A stretch of DNA of 21,108 nucleotides from Tieghemiomyces parasiticus (taxonomy: Eukaryota; Kickxellomycota; Dimargaritomycetes; Dimargaritales; Dimargaritaceae): contig JANBPT010000845.1 in assembly GCA_027575765.1 (NCBI GenBank), positions 1 through 21,108 of the forward strand. The letters run 5' to 3'. The notes beneath the pieces were generated by a model that searched no databases, was not told the DNA's origin, and saw only the letters and a program-made list of their open reading frames with translations. Each line of letters opens with the position of its first letter. The first letter of the stretch is position 1. This document shows, piece by piece, positions 1 to 7,791 of this stretch. A program made the position numbers and the translations under genes.

Positions 1-375
1 GCCCCGGGGTGGCACAGTGGGGCTGCATTAGGGGACTTGGGGTTAGGCCCAAGCTCTCGATCGGGTGGAAAGACACGGGGTCAGGGCGGCGCAGCACCGG
101 CCTGGTTGACAAGGGCCCCTTCCACCACTCCAGGCGTGCGAGGTAAGGCGATTTTATTGGATCTGGAAGATTCTGGATCCCCTCCCCCTCCCTACCACAC
201 GGCGTATTCAGACGCTGCAAGATCGGCAGCCATTGTGTTGATGAATCTCATTATTCCCTCGTCAATAACAACAGGTTCGCGGTCTACTGCTATTGTGCAA
301 CACTTCCGGACCCCTTTAAATTTCAACTGCGAGTATACCTCTAGTACTTGGTCTACAAGGTCTGTATCTGACTAA
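1..375 (+). CDS. possible 3' end of a gene entering from the left (doubtful)
   Basis: The frame starting at base 1 is open for 124 codons up to a TAA at 373-375, with no ATG near its beginning, so it could be the tail of a gene starting outside the window. It holds a proline-rich PPPPY stretch in the middle and no domain I recognise. Codon use does not help: the last 25 codons are AT-rich and unlike the GC-rich third positions of the firm genes here. A donor-like GTAAGG follows position 141, so part of it could equally be intron or 3' UTR. A chance open frame is at least as likely as a gene. Confidence 0.2.
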   Translation, partial: APGWHSGAALGDLGLGPSSRSGGKTRGQGGAAPAWLTRAPSTTPGVRGKAILLDLEDSGSPPPPYHTAYSDAARSAAIVLMNLIIPSSITTGSRSTAIVQHFRTPLNFNCEYTSSTWSTRSVSD

Positions 376-658
376 CTTTATAGGCCGGTAGGCCTCGTAA
401 AAGCAGTCGGAGGTCCAGTACCTCTATGCCAGCCCATCGTGAATCCCTTCCTTCTCTATACAATATATTGTTAAGGCTATTTGACCTGCATCAAGTAGCG
501 AGGTCCACTCCGTATAGGCAGGTAAAAGGGACAGGAGGGCCAGACCCAAGGCCCATTGTACCGCATGAGGTCTCCCACAAGGCACAGCTTGGAGTCCACC
601 CACTCTAATCGTGGAGAGGGAGGGAGGGCCCGGGGACACGACGAAGGGCGGGTCATTG
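376..658. other. intergenic, 3' flank of the first PPR gene
   Basis: No gene is supported here. The stretch should carry the 3' UTR of the minus-strand PPR gene that stops at 659. The two short frames crossing it on either strand look like chance: no conserved motif and no matching codon use. The nearest minus-strand AATAAA is at 153-158, about 500 nt past the stop codon, which is far for a fungal 3' UTR. Confidence 0.5.
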
Positions 659-3600
659 CTATGGCTCCACCAAAGACGCCGGTAGACTGCCAAGATTGAC
701 GGTCTGGGCCAACCGACGTGCCGCCGCTCCGCCGGCGCCAACCTCGCCGCTGGCCTTCAAAACCATCGTGGCGTACGAGACAGGAATGTTACCGTTCGTC
801 TCCTTGATGATATCCTCAATACGCTGAACGTTGGCGGCGTCCCCGGCGGTCGCAAAGGCCTGCTGGAGGGCCCGGTAGGACGCGTAGTTGGGCTGTAGTC
901 CGTCGGTGGTGATATGGGTGAACCAGGCCAGGGCCTGCTGGAGGTCCCGACCCTGGACGCCGTAGCCCTCGATCAGGACGTTATAATGGGCCAGTCGGCT
1001 CGGGGTGGTCGACGTGGGTGCGGCACTAGCGTAGGCCTCGCTCGCCACCCGATTCCGTTGCCTTTCCACGTCACCGGTTGCGTGGATGCTAGATGAAGGT
1101 GCCTTTTCTGAGGGACTCGTGGCGGTGGCTGAAGGCGGGGCGCGTTGGCGCAGGGCGCGGAAGAGTGCAGTCGCCTGCAGAAGGTTAGGGGGCTCGTAAA
1201 ACACCATGAGCTTCATGACGAGCAAGGTCAGCGTAGCGTCCAGGGGCACTCCGTCAGTCACCAGGTGCTCATAGACAGTCTGAGCCCCCGCACGCTGGCG
1301 GGCCCGTTCGACAAAGTAGTGAAGTAGCTTGGTGTAAGGCTGGCTGCGTCGCATTAGGTAGTTAAGATCACTTTCGCTGTCAACCCCGTAGAATTGGCGC
1401 AGGAAGCGCTGTTGTAGGTCGGTTGAGATGGCCGCCTCCCGCGCCCCTCGGCTGGAGGACGCACGTGGCCACCGGTTGGCATGGGTGGCCCGGAACTCCT
1501 CCAAACACTTCATGGCTTCAGGTACGCGCCCCCGGGCCAGGGCAACTTCGATCACTATCAGGTGCGTACGGTACGTGGTGGGCAGGTGGGCACCGTGCAC
1601 GTACTCGTAAAGCGCCGGCACCTGGTCAAGTTGGTACTTGGTGGATAAACATAGGGTCATGAGGGCCTCGATAAATTTAGTGGGGATCCACTGGCGGTGG
1701 GTCCGTAGTAGGGCAAACATTTCGAAGCCCAGAGAGACCGACGAGCTGTGAAGTGGAGCCCGCTCGAGGATTAAGGTTAGGACCGAAGCTGAGAGGGCGA
1801 GCCCGTCGCGCTGAGTGGATCGTGCGATGTTGACTGCCGGATAATAGTGGCCCCCACGGAGTTCGTGGAGCGCCCGGGCGCTGTGGATGGCGCGTAGATA
1901 GTCATGGCGGTCGGAGGCAAGCTCCACGCGGGAGGCGAGGGAGAAAGCGACCTTGGTAATGGCATCGAACTCGGTCGAATCCGTTTGAAGGGAACGGAGT
2001 GAAGCGGCCGAGAGATAAGAACATAGATCGGTGAGGGGCGGGGGCGTTTGGGCGGCCTTGAGCAGCGCAAGGACTTCGCGTGATTCCTTGGGGTTGGGTG
2101 TCGCCGTGACGGCGAGGCCGGTAGTCATCCGGTCGGATATGGATGGGTGGGAGCTCGCCGTAGCCCCGGACAGGACCGATTTCGAGGGTTCGAGCTGGGT
2201 CTTCAGGGGATTGGTGGCCAGCTTGGGCGGTGGAAGGGTCAGACGCGCCTCGATCACGTAGCCCTCAGGACTAGCCGAATCAAACCGAACGATCTTACCG
2301 ACCCTCTCCATGGCCACGTTCGCTAGGTCTGCGAACCGCTTTATATCCTCCGGCCACTGGAGCCGAGCCACATCGGCCGTCACGTTACTCACCAGCATCT
2401 CCAAAGGCCTATCCTGTAGCACGTTAGCACACCGGAGTAGCGTTTCAAAGTACCGGCCCATCGAGGCCGCCCCGGCGGTCTGGTAGGCCGACGCCACACC
2501 GTCGCGGGTGTGATGGTACATGGTAACGACGGACATGGCCAATGGACGGTTTTCGTAGAATCGCCGAGGGAGCAGATCGGTGTAGATGCGAGCGTGGAAG
2601 GCCAAGTCACTGGGGGCCTGGCGGTGCATTGTATCCAGGATGATTTTCATGGCCGGGGCTGACGTCGCCGATGTCGTTGCCTTGGCCAACGAGGTACCGA
2701 TGGGTGCGGCAACGGTATCCGGTTTGACAGCTTTGCAGGCCGCGCGCAGGAATGCCGTCAGGGCCCGGTTGGCGAGAGTCTGGGAGCTACTGCCTACGCC
2801 ACCGCTTGGGTTCGTCACCTGGTCACGTAGAAACGTCAGGGCCGGGCCTACCAGCCCGAGGTCCAACCGGCGGCCCTGGCGGATCAGGGCATCACACAGA
2901 TCAAAGGTGGCGGCCAAGTCGCGGTTGGTGAGCGCCAGTCCGATCAGCTGATTGTGGAGGTCCTGGCTGACCTGCCGGTTGCGCTGCCGGGCGTGATGGT
3001 AAATCCGGCGGGCGGCGCGGTAATCTGCCCGGCCCACCAGCCCACGTAGCACCAGGTTGTAGGTAGCCTCGGTCGGGATGGCATTGGGGACGGCGTTCGG
3101 GGCATCGCCGTCCGTCATGCGGCCAAAAAGTTCATGGGCGGCCTCGACCTGGCCCGTCTCAACAAGGTGGCCCATGACGAGGTTGTAGTACGGGGTGTCT
3201 GGAGGCAGGCCAAGGGCGTGAGCCTGCGGTTGGATGGCGGCGAGGGCGGCATCAGGGCCAGCCAATTCAGTAAGACCGGTGATGTAGGCGCTCAAGACGT
3301 AAACCGGGCCGTGGGGTTTCTGGGCCGGCGACTCGGTCATCTCCGCCCGCCGGCGGGACTGCACGGCGTATTCCTCGAACGTTCGGTGCAGGGCGTCCAG
3401 GTCACGTAGGACCGTGTGGGCGCGGATCAGACTGCCGGCCGTGAAGGGTGTGGGCCGAATCATGTTGGCCTGCATATCGGCGTACACGGCCAACACGGTG
3501 GCGGCATCGGCGTGGTCGGCGGCCGACCGGAGGATTAGGTCGTAAGTGTAAGCATCCAGGTAAATTTGGAGCTTCTGGGCCAACCGTACAAGTTCGAGGA

Positions 3601-4198
3601 CCACGGGGTAATTACGTTCCAACATGAGACACCGGCGTTCCTCGTGGATCTTTGACACAGGTCCTTGGCCGCGGGTGGTTGCTGTTAGGTCTCGAGCATC
3701 GAGTTGTTCTAGCCGGTCGCGGATCACCCGATCACGGTCGCACAGGACGCGGGCGAGGGCGGTAAGCTCTATAAAGGTCGGAATAAACCCGTGGGCCCGG
3801 GCCTCACGGAATACATCGAGGAGCCGCGTGGCCGGTTCCTGGCGGTCATACAACTGGCATAGTCGGCTAAGCAGGAGGACGTAGGTGCGGTGGTTGGGCT
3901 GGATTTCCTCGTACTTCATGCGCTCGTAGAGGTACCAGAGGTACGGGAGGGACTTGGCGCCGGGCCGGACCTCCTGGATTAGGTCATTATAGATACGTAG
4001 GGGGCCGCCAACAAGCGGGGGTCCTCGTGTGGCCTGGGTATTAGCAGCAGGCCCCGCCACCGCCGGGCAACGGGCGGCTGATTTGTTCGTTGGCACGGAC
4101 CGGTTCGCCTGCGACAAATAACCTCGGGCATTAACGCGATCCCGTAACCGCAGCCGCGAATCGCGTAGGGCCGGGAAAGGATAACGAAATAAGGACAT
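659..4198 (-). CDS. long pentatricopeptide repeat (PPR) protein, probably mitochondrial
   Basis: An uninterrupted frame encodes 1179 residues from the ATG at 4198. This is the first in-frame ATG after the upstream TAG at 4298-4300; the frame extends to a TTG at 4225 but no earlier ATG exists. The first 40 residues are rich in Arg and poor in acidic residues (SLFRYPFPAL, DSRLRLRDRVNARGY), as expected of a mitochondrial presequence. Helix-turn-helix PPR units are visible at about residues 86-446 (e.g. NHRTYVLLLSRL, TYDLILRSAADHADAATVLA, TPYYNLVMGHLVETGQVEAA, ATYNLVLRGLVGRADYRAAR). They recur at about 1070-1140 (HYNVLIEGYG and NYASYRALQQAFATAGDAAN). The middle third is helical but shows no clear repeats to me. 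PPR proteins bind organellar RNA and act in its processing, stability or translation; the target here is unknown. The class is firm, the orthologue is not. Confidence 0.87.
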   Translation of the reverse strand: MSLFRYPFPALRDSRLRLRDRVNARGYLSQANRSVPTNKSAARCPAVAGPAANTQATRGPPLVGGPLRIYNDLIQEVRPGAKSLPYLWYLYERMKYEEIQPNHRTYVLLLSRLCQLYDRQEPATRLLDVFREARAHGFIPTFIELTALARVLCDRDRVIRDRLEQLDARDLTATTRGQGPVSKIHEERRCLMLERNYPVVLELVRLAQKLQIYLDAYTYDLILRSAADHADAATVLAVYADMQANMIRPTPFTAGSLIRAHTVLRDLDALHRTFEEYAVQSRRRAEMTESPAQKPHGPVYVLSAYITGLTELAGPDAALAAIQPQAHALGLPPDTPYYNLVMGHLVETGQVEAAHELFGRMTDGDAPNAVPNAIPTEATYNLVLRGLVGRADYRAARRIYHHARQRNRQVSQDLHNQLIGLALTNRDLAATFDLCDALIRQGRRLDLGLVGPALTFLRDQVTNPSGGVGSSSQTLANRALTAFLRAACKAVKPDTVAAPIGTSLAKATTSATSAPAMKIILDTMHRQAPSDLAFHARIYTDLLPRRFYENRPLAMSVVTMYHHTRDGVASAYQTAGAASMGRYFETLLRCANVLQDRPLEMLVSNVTADVARLQWPEDIKRFADLANVAMERVGKIVRFDSASPEGYVIEARLTLPPPKLATNPLKTQLEPSKSVLSGATASSHPSISDRMTTGLAVTATPNPKESREVLALLKAAQTPPPLTDLCSYLSAASLRSLQTDSTEFDAITKVAFSLASRVELASDRHDYLRAIHSARALHELRGGHYYPAVNIARSTQRDGLALSASVLTLILERAPLHSSSVSLGFEMFALLRTHRQWIPTKFIEALMTLCLSTKYQLDQVPALYEYVHGAHLPTTYRTHLIVIEVALARGRVPEAMKCLEEFRATHANRWPRASSSRGAREAAISTDLQQRFLRQFYGVDSESDLNYLMRRSQPYTKLLHYFVERARQRAGAQTVYEHLVTDGVPLDATLTLLVMKLMVFYEPPNLLQATALFRALRQRAPPSATATSPSEKAPSSSIHATGDVERQRNRVASEAYASAAPTSTTPSRLAHYNVLIEGYGVQGRDLQQALAWFTHITTDGLQPNYASYRALQQAFATAGDAANVQRIEDIIKETNGNIPVSYATMVLKASGEVGAGGAAARRLAQTVNLGSLPASLVEP

Positions 4199-4248
4199 GG
4201 GCGTATGCAGATTTGCGGCAGCCAAATGAGTCGTCGGCGGGAGGTGAT

Positions 4249-4266
4249 CAGGATGCAGGGTACATG
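4249..4266 (-). promoter_or_regulatory. possible five-residue uORF ahead of the first PPR gene
   Basis: ATG TAC CCT GCA TCC TGA reads on the minus strand and ends 50 nt before the PPR start codon at 4198, in a different frame. If the transcript begins upstream of it, for example from the TATA-like site at 4386-4395, ribosomes would meet it first. Whether it is transcribed cannot be told from sequence. Confidence 0.25.
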
Positions 4267-4385
4267 CGCGGCTCCCTACAGCAAAACGAGATCGCTTCTA
4301 ACGAATTTTTATGAGCGGACCAGGTTGACGCAGTCGAGGGTGATGGGCAACGATGGGATTCACACTGCACTTTGATAAGGTAAGA

Positions 4386-4395
4386 TTTTTATATA
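4386..4395 (-). promoter_or_regulatory. TATA-like element for the first PPR gene
   Basis: The minus strand reads TATATAAAAA here, about 190 nt upstream of the PPR start codon and in the correct orientation. The surrounding 4370-4560 is AT-rich, so a chance match is possible. Confidence 0.35.
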
Positions 4396-4583
4396 GAGGA
4401 CCCCGTGGCCTTCTCTTACGGTCTAGATGAGTGGCGCCCACCACTCAACTTTAAAGTTAAGGCAACCTCAGCACTCATTACAATATTGATTTTTAATATA
4501 TTAGCAAGTGACATGTAATATACAACGCACGGTTGGAGTAGGAAATACGTATCAGGAATGTCCAGATTGTACGCCTCATTCAC

Positions 4584-5059
4584 CTAAAGGCTCGCATAGC
4601 CTTCTGACATAGGGTCAGTAGCGTCCTGGGTATCGGCCTCGGTTAAGGGGACGGCAATCATGGTGATGGGGGCCTTTGGATCGGCACCGGCTTCCAGCTG
4701 GTCACCTAGTGAAGTAGAGTATAAAAAAATGGTATACATTGAAAGGCGTAGCCCAGAAGGCGGGTTAGGTGGGTTAAGTTCGTCCAAAGCATCATGAATG
4801 AAAATCTGGCCACCAACGGCTGGTTATTTCCCGCCCAACTGCCCTGGTGACCGAGTTACCTACCGATGGCCCTAACGTTGCTAAACACGCTCGACCAGTT
4901 ACTCATGACATTCCCCATGACCTCGAACTGAGTGATGATCTCATCCAGCTCAGAATTGAGGGCCGTGGTGGACTTGCGGATCAGCCACGAAAGGTCGCAT
5001 AGTTGGGTGAGCTGCCGGCATTCCCGCGACTTGGCATGGACGGCTTCAGCGGAGCTCAT
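4584..5059 (-). CDS. DAD2: DASH (Dam1) complex subunit Dad2, two exons
   Basis: Proposed exons are 5059-4864 and 4705-4584, giving 105 residues. The 158-nt intron runs from a GTAGGT donor at 4863 to an acceptor whose last base is 4706, preceded by a T-rich tract and TACTCTAC. The donor splits a glycine codon after its first base and the acceptor restores the frame exactly. Residues 7-66 match the Dad2 pattern: a basic/acidic helix ahead of QLCDL, a coiled-coil heptad stretch (LNSELDEIITQFEVM), then VMSNWSSVFSNV with the family's Asn-Trp pair at 54-55. The second exon supplies the short PITMIAVPL tail typical of Dad2 C-termini. The start lies in a good context (CCCGCCATGA). Dad2 is part of the fungal ring that couples kinetochores to microtubule plus ends. 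The family match is from recall of the pattern, not a search; length fits (about 95-130 residues). Confidence 0.75.
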
Positions 5060-6107
5060 GGCGGGAATGGAGTCAAATGGGCGATTGAGGGAATCGGTAG
5101 GAAGGCTGAGGAGCAGAGGTATTGAAGAAAGCAACAACTGATGCCGGGCAGTGTACTGGTTAGTTAGCAAGGCCAGCCAGAAAAATTCAAACAGCGCCTT
5201 CGTGTGTTGGACCGAGCGACCGAGGATGCCAATATGCTTATGTTATTGACTCCCTTGGATTGTAGCTGAAGTGTGGTGTCTAGGCCACCCGCCATATTTC
5301 TGGCATCGGGTGTAGGCCTGGGGGACGTAGAGCAGCGCCCCTGCCCAGATATCGAATCAGCCAGTGAAACAAGCACTCTGCGCCCTTCCTTGTGGAGCTC
5401 CCCATAGCGTATCACATGACAGACACCAGCTCCCAAAGCGTATCGAACGCACGATGTCTAGGCCCAACGGCGTGGGGCCTGGTGGGGATAGACCCAGTAG
5501 CTCTTGGAGACAGATAAGTCTTAAAGATTCATTGCAGCACGTGTTGGGCGAGTTGGAATACTGTGGCATAGCACTACGGCGGCCTACCCAGACGTTAGCC
5601 CTCCAGGTGACATGTTGTGCCCGCTTTCCAGGGCTACGGGTACTCGCAGGACATCCCCCCTCCTCCCGTGCTCGCAACCAGCGCCGTTTGCAGAAAGTGT
5701 CTTGCGACTGACGCGTAGGCGAAAGATCGCGACCGAGACCGACTCGCTTACCACGGGGCCGGGAGGGAACACAGGAGGGGGTGGAGGGGATAGCCAGGTT
5801 CCCGGCAAGGATCCTCTACACGAGGGTTTCGGCCAACACCACCGCCCAGTTTCTGCTAAAGGCGCGGGCTGCCGCCTCGCCCGATGGCCCGGGCGCAAAT
5901 GAGGAGGAGGGCCTGTCACCTGCAACCCTAGGGCCCCCCTAGCGGATAGCCGCTCCCTTCCGAGCCCACCCGGTTCCACATGGCCCCATCCCCCTATGCT
6001 ATGCGTACGGCACGAACTCCTGGTACACGATTCACGACGACTGCCTTATCTATAAGTCACACCTCCAGGATACTGGTCTACTTGATTCACCCGTTTCACT
6101 TCCCTCA

Positions 6108-6138
6108 CCAATTTCCTCCTCGACCACGTACTACCAAT
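6108..6138 (+). promoter_or_regulatory. paired CCAAT boxes upstream of SDH2
   Basis: CCAAT occurs at 6108-6112 and 6134-6138, in the same orientation as SDH2 and 127-157 nt before its ATG. The Hap2/3/5 (CBC) factor binds CCAAT in fungi, and respiratory genes including SDH2 are classic targets in budding yeast. Function here is inferred from spacing and that precedent. Confidence 0.45.
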
Positions 6139-6179
6139 CTATTGTCTTTGCTCACGCGCTGCCTTTTCGCAACCATTGT

Positions 6180-6264
6180 CTGATTCACCCTGCTTTCTTT
6201 TTTTCTTCACCACCCCGTCTGCGCAAGACGCTCCCTCCTTTCTATTCGCTCTAATCTCTCAGCC
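6180..6264 (+). promoter_or_regulatory. pyrimidine-rich leader / core promoter of SDH2
   Basis: The 85 bases before the SDH2 start are strongly C+T-rich, with runs such as CTTTCTTTTTTTCTTC. Such tracts commonly mark transcription starts of well-expressed genes in filamentous and early-diverging fungi. No TATA box is evident. The start codon context is CAGCCATGT. Confidence 0.4.
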
Positions 6265-7426
6265 ATGTCGCTATCCCTCCTCGCCAAGTCGGCCGCCCCG
6301 GCCGCGTTCCGCCAGACGGGCAAGGTAAGTTTACAAGTATTGACTCGCAGCCGCCCGCTCATTCTCGGCACCTCGAGGTGAAAGGGGAGGCCCGTATTCC
6401 GAGTGAAGTGATTCCTAGGAATCAGGTCGATTCTAAACCACTACCCCATTATGTCCCACCACCTTCGCCACCGCCCCCCCGCATAGCTCATGGCGCGCAC
6501 CATGGTCACGGCCACCACCCCGAGTAAGGCCTCATTAACTGAGAACTCGGTCGAACAAGCCAATATGGCCGGTAGGTCGCCGCTCAACAAGACCTTTTCA
6601 ATCTACCGCTGGGTAAGTCGCCTCGTTTGACTGAGCAGCCCCGCTGGATGCGACTATTCACTGCCATGCCTTCAAGCCAACTTCCGAGGCTAGCCTCTAA
6701 CCCTTCACGATAACCTCTACTTACCCATTCACCAACCCACAAATGCAGGACCCGGAGAATCCCACCGCCAAGCCTCACATGCAGGACTACACGGTCGACC
6801 TGAACAACTGTGGCCCCATGATGCTAGACGCCCTGCTTAAGATCAAGAACGAGATTGACCCGTCGCTCACTCTGCGCCGCTCGTGCCGCGAAGGCATCTG
6901 CGGGTCGTGCGCCATGAACATCAACGGAGCCAACACCCTGGCGTGTCTGTGCAAGATTGAGCGCAACACGAGCAAGGCGGACAAGATCTACCCGCTGCCG
7001 CACATGTACGTTATCAAGGACCTGGTCCCCGACATGACCTACTTTTATAAGCAGTACAAAAGCATTGAGCCTTACCTTAAGTACAAGACGCCGCCGCCGG
7101 AGAAGACGGAGAACCTGCAGTCGATCGAGCAGCGCAAGAAGCTCGACGGCCTGTACGAGTGCATCCTCTGCGCCTGCTGCTCCACTTCTTGCCCGAGCTA
7201 CTGGTGGAACCAGGACGAGTACCTCGGCCCGGCCGTCCTCCTCCAATCCTACCGCTGGATGGCCGACAGCCGCGACCAGTTTGGTGTTGAGCGTCGCGAG
7301 CGCATGCAAAACGCTTTCAGCGTCTATCGCTGCCACACCATCATGAACTGCACCCGCACTTGCCCCAAGGGTCTGAACCCCGGCAAGGCCATTGCCGAGA
7401 TCAAGAAGCTCTTGGCGACCGATTAG
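6265..7426 (+). CDS. SDH2: succinate dehydrogenase iron-sulfur subunit, three exons
   Basis: Exons 6265-6324, 6487-6612 and 6749-7426 join in phase 0 at both junctions and encode 287 residues, a normal length. Both donors are GTAAGT; the acceptors are CATAG and TGCAG. Exon 1 ([20 protein letters not shown]) and early exon 2 form a mitochondrial presequence; the mature part begins near FSIYRW. The 2Fe-2S ligands are Cys108, 113, 116 and 128 ([10 protein letters not shown] and LAC). The 4Fe-4S ligands are Cys200, 203, 206 and 267, and the 3Fe-4S ligands Cys210, 257 and 263 ([29 protein letters not shown]). Ubiquinone-site residues Pro211, Ser212, Trp215, His258 and Ile260 match those known for complex II. 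All key residues are present, so the enzyme should pass electrons from the flavoprotein subunit to ubiquinone at the inner membrane. Confidence 0.96.
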
Positions 7427-7493
7427 TGTTTCAAATATAGAAATGGTGGAGAGGTACACCACACTCTAGCCCTGCCCTCCACCCACCCCTCAT

Positions 7494-7499
7494 TTTATT
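7494..7499 (-). terminator. candidate polyadenylation signal of SYO1
   Basis: The minus strand reads AATAAA about 293 nt past the SYO1 stop codon. It lies beyond the SDH2 signal, inside the SDH2 3' UTR. A nearer, degenerate signal may be used instead, since 7751-7765 is AT-rich. Confidence 0.3.
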
Positions 7500-7588
7500 T
7501 TCAGTCGGTAGCGGCTGGGAAGCTGGCCTAGCCACCGAAGGCTGCCAGCTGCTCTCTTATTGAAAAAAGGCTAACACACAACAAACTA

Positions 7589-7594
7589 AATAAA
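7589..7594 (+). terminator. candidate polyadenylation signal of SDH2
   Basis: AATAAA lies 163 nt past the SDH2 stop codon. It is the first exact match on the plus strand downstream of the gene, but fungi use degenerate signals, so the real cleavage site may differ. Confidence 0.4.
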
Positions 7595-7791
7595 CGTTCA
7601 CACTCCCTACGAAATGGTGGTGGTTACGGATGGTAACATTAGTACTTGTGAGCGACAGAGATGATGGAAGGGAGGGCATTGTGAACTCACACGTCGGTGG
7701 GTAGGTACTGGGGGCTAGGAAAGCAAGGGCAATGGACATGTCGCCTTCTAGTGATATATAAAATGATGAAAGAGAGAACGGACGAGATCAT

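Larger units (their letters stand above)
4199..4583. other. intergenic between the PPR gene and DAD2
   Basis: This interval must hold the 5' UTR and promoter of the minus-strand PPR gene and the 3' UTR of DAD2, since both genes run leftward. It turns AT-rich between about 4380 and 4560. No coding frame or RNA gene is supported. Confidence 0.6.
5060..6264. other. 1.2 kb divergent intergenic region between DAD2 and SDH2
   Basis: This interval separates the starts of DAD2 (leftward) and SDH2 (rightward), so it should contain both promoters. Overlapping frames of 90-131 codons at 5364-5979 on both strands exist because the stretch is GC-rich and poor in stops; they carry no recognisable domain and look non-coding. 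Visible landmarks are an E-box CACGTG at 5538-5543, an ACGCGT at 5711-5716, a G-rich tract near 5756-5790, two CCAAT boxes at 6108 and 6134, and a pyrimidine-rich leader just before SDH2. Confidence 0.6.
7427..7791. other. convergent 3' region between SDH2 and SYO1
   Basis: SDH2 (rightward) and SYO1 (leftward) both end here, 365 nt apart, so this interval holds both 3' UTRs. A plus-strand AATAAA sits at 7589-7594 and a minus-strand AATAAA at 7494-7499, so the two transcripts would overlap if both signals are used. No additional coding frame is convincing. Confidence 0.65.

Noticed and set aside
2180..2200. GGTTCGAGC, a tRNA B-box-like sequence
   Set aside because: It lies within the coding frame of the first PPR gene and no cloverleaf can be drawn around it.
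4788..4808. alternative DAD2 acceptor GGCCAG at 4806-4808
   Set aside because: Joining there to the donor at 4863 shifts frame and meets a TGA at once; the acceptor at 4706 keeps phase and restores the family C-terminus.
5364..5979. overlapping frames of 96-131 codons upstream of SDH2
   Set aside because: GC-rich DNA with few stops on both strands; low-complexity proline/arginine/glycine translations and no conserved motif.
6824..7462. 212-codon minus-strand frame
   Set aside because: It is the mirror of SDH2 exon 3, produced by GC-rich third positions; its leucine/valine/arginine-rich translation matches nothing, while the plus strand encodes an intact iron-sulfur protein.
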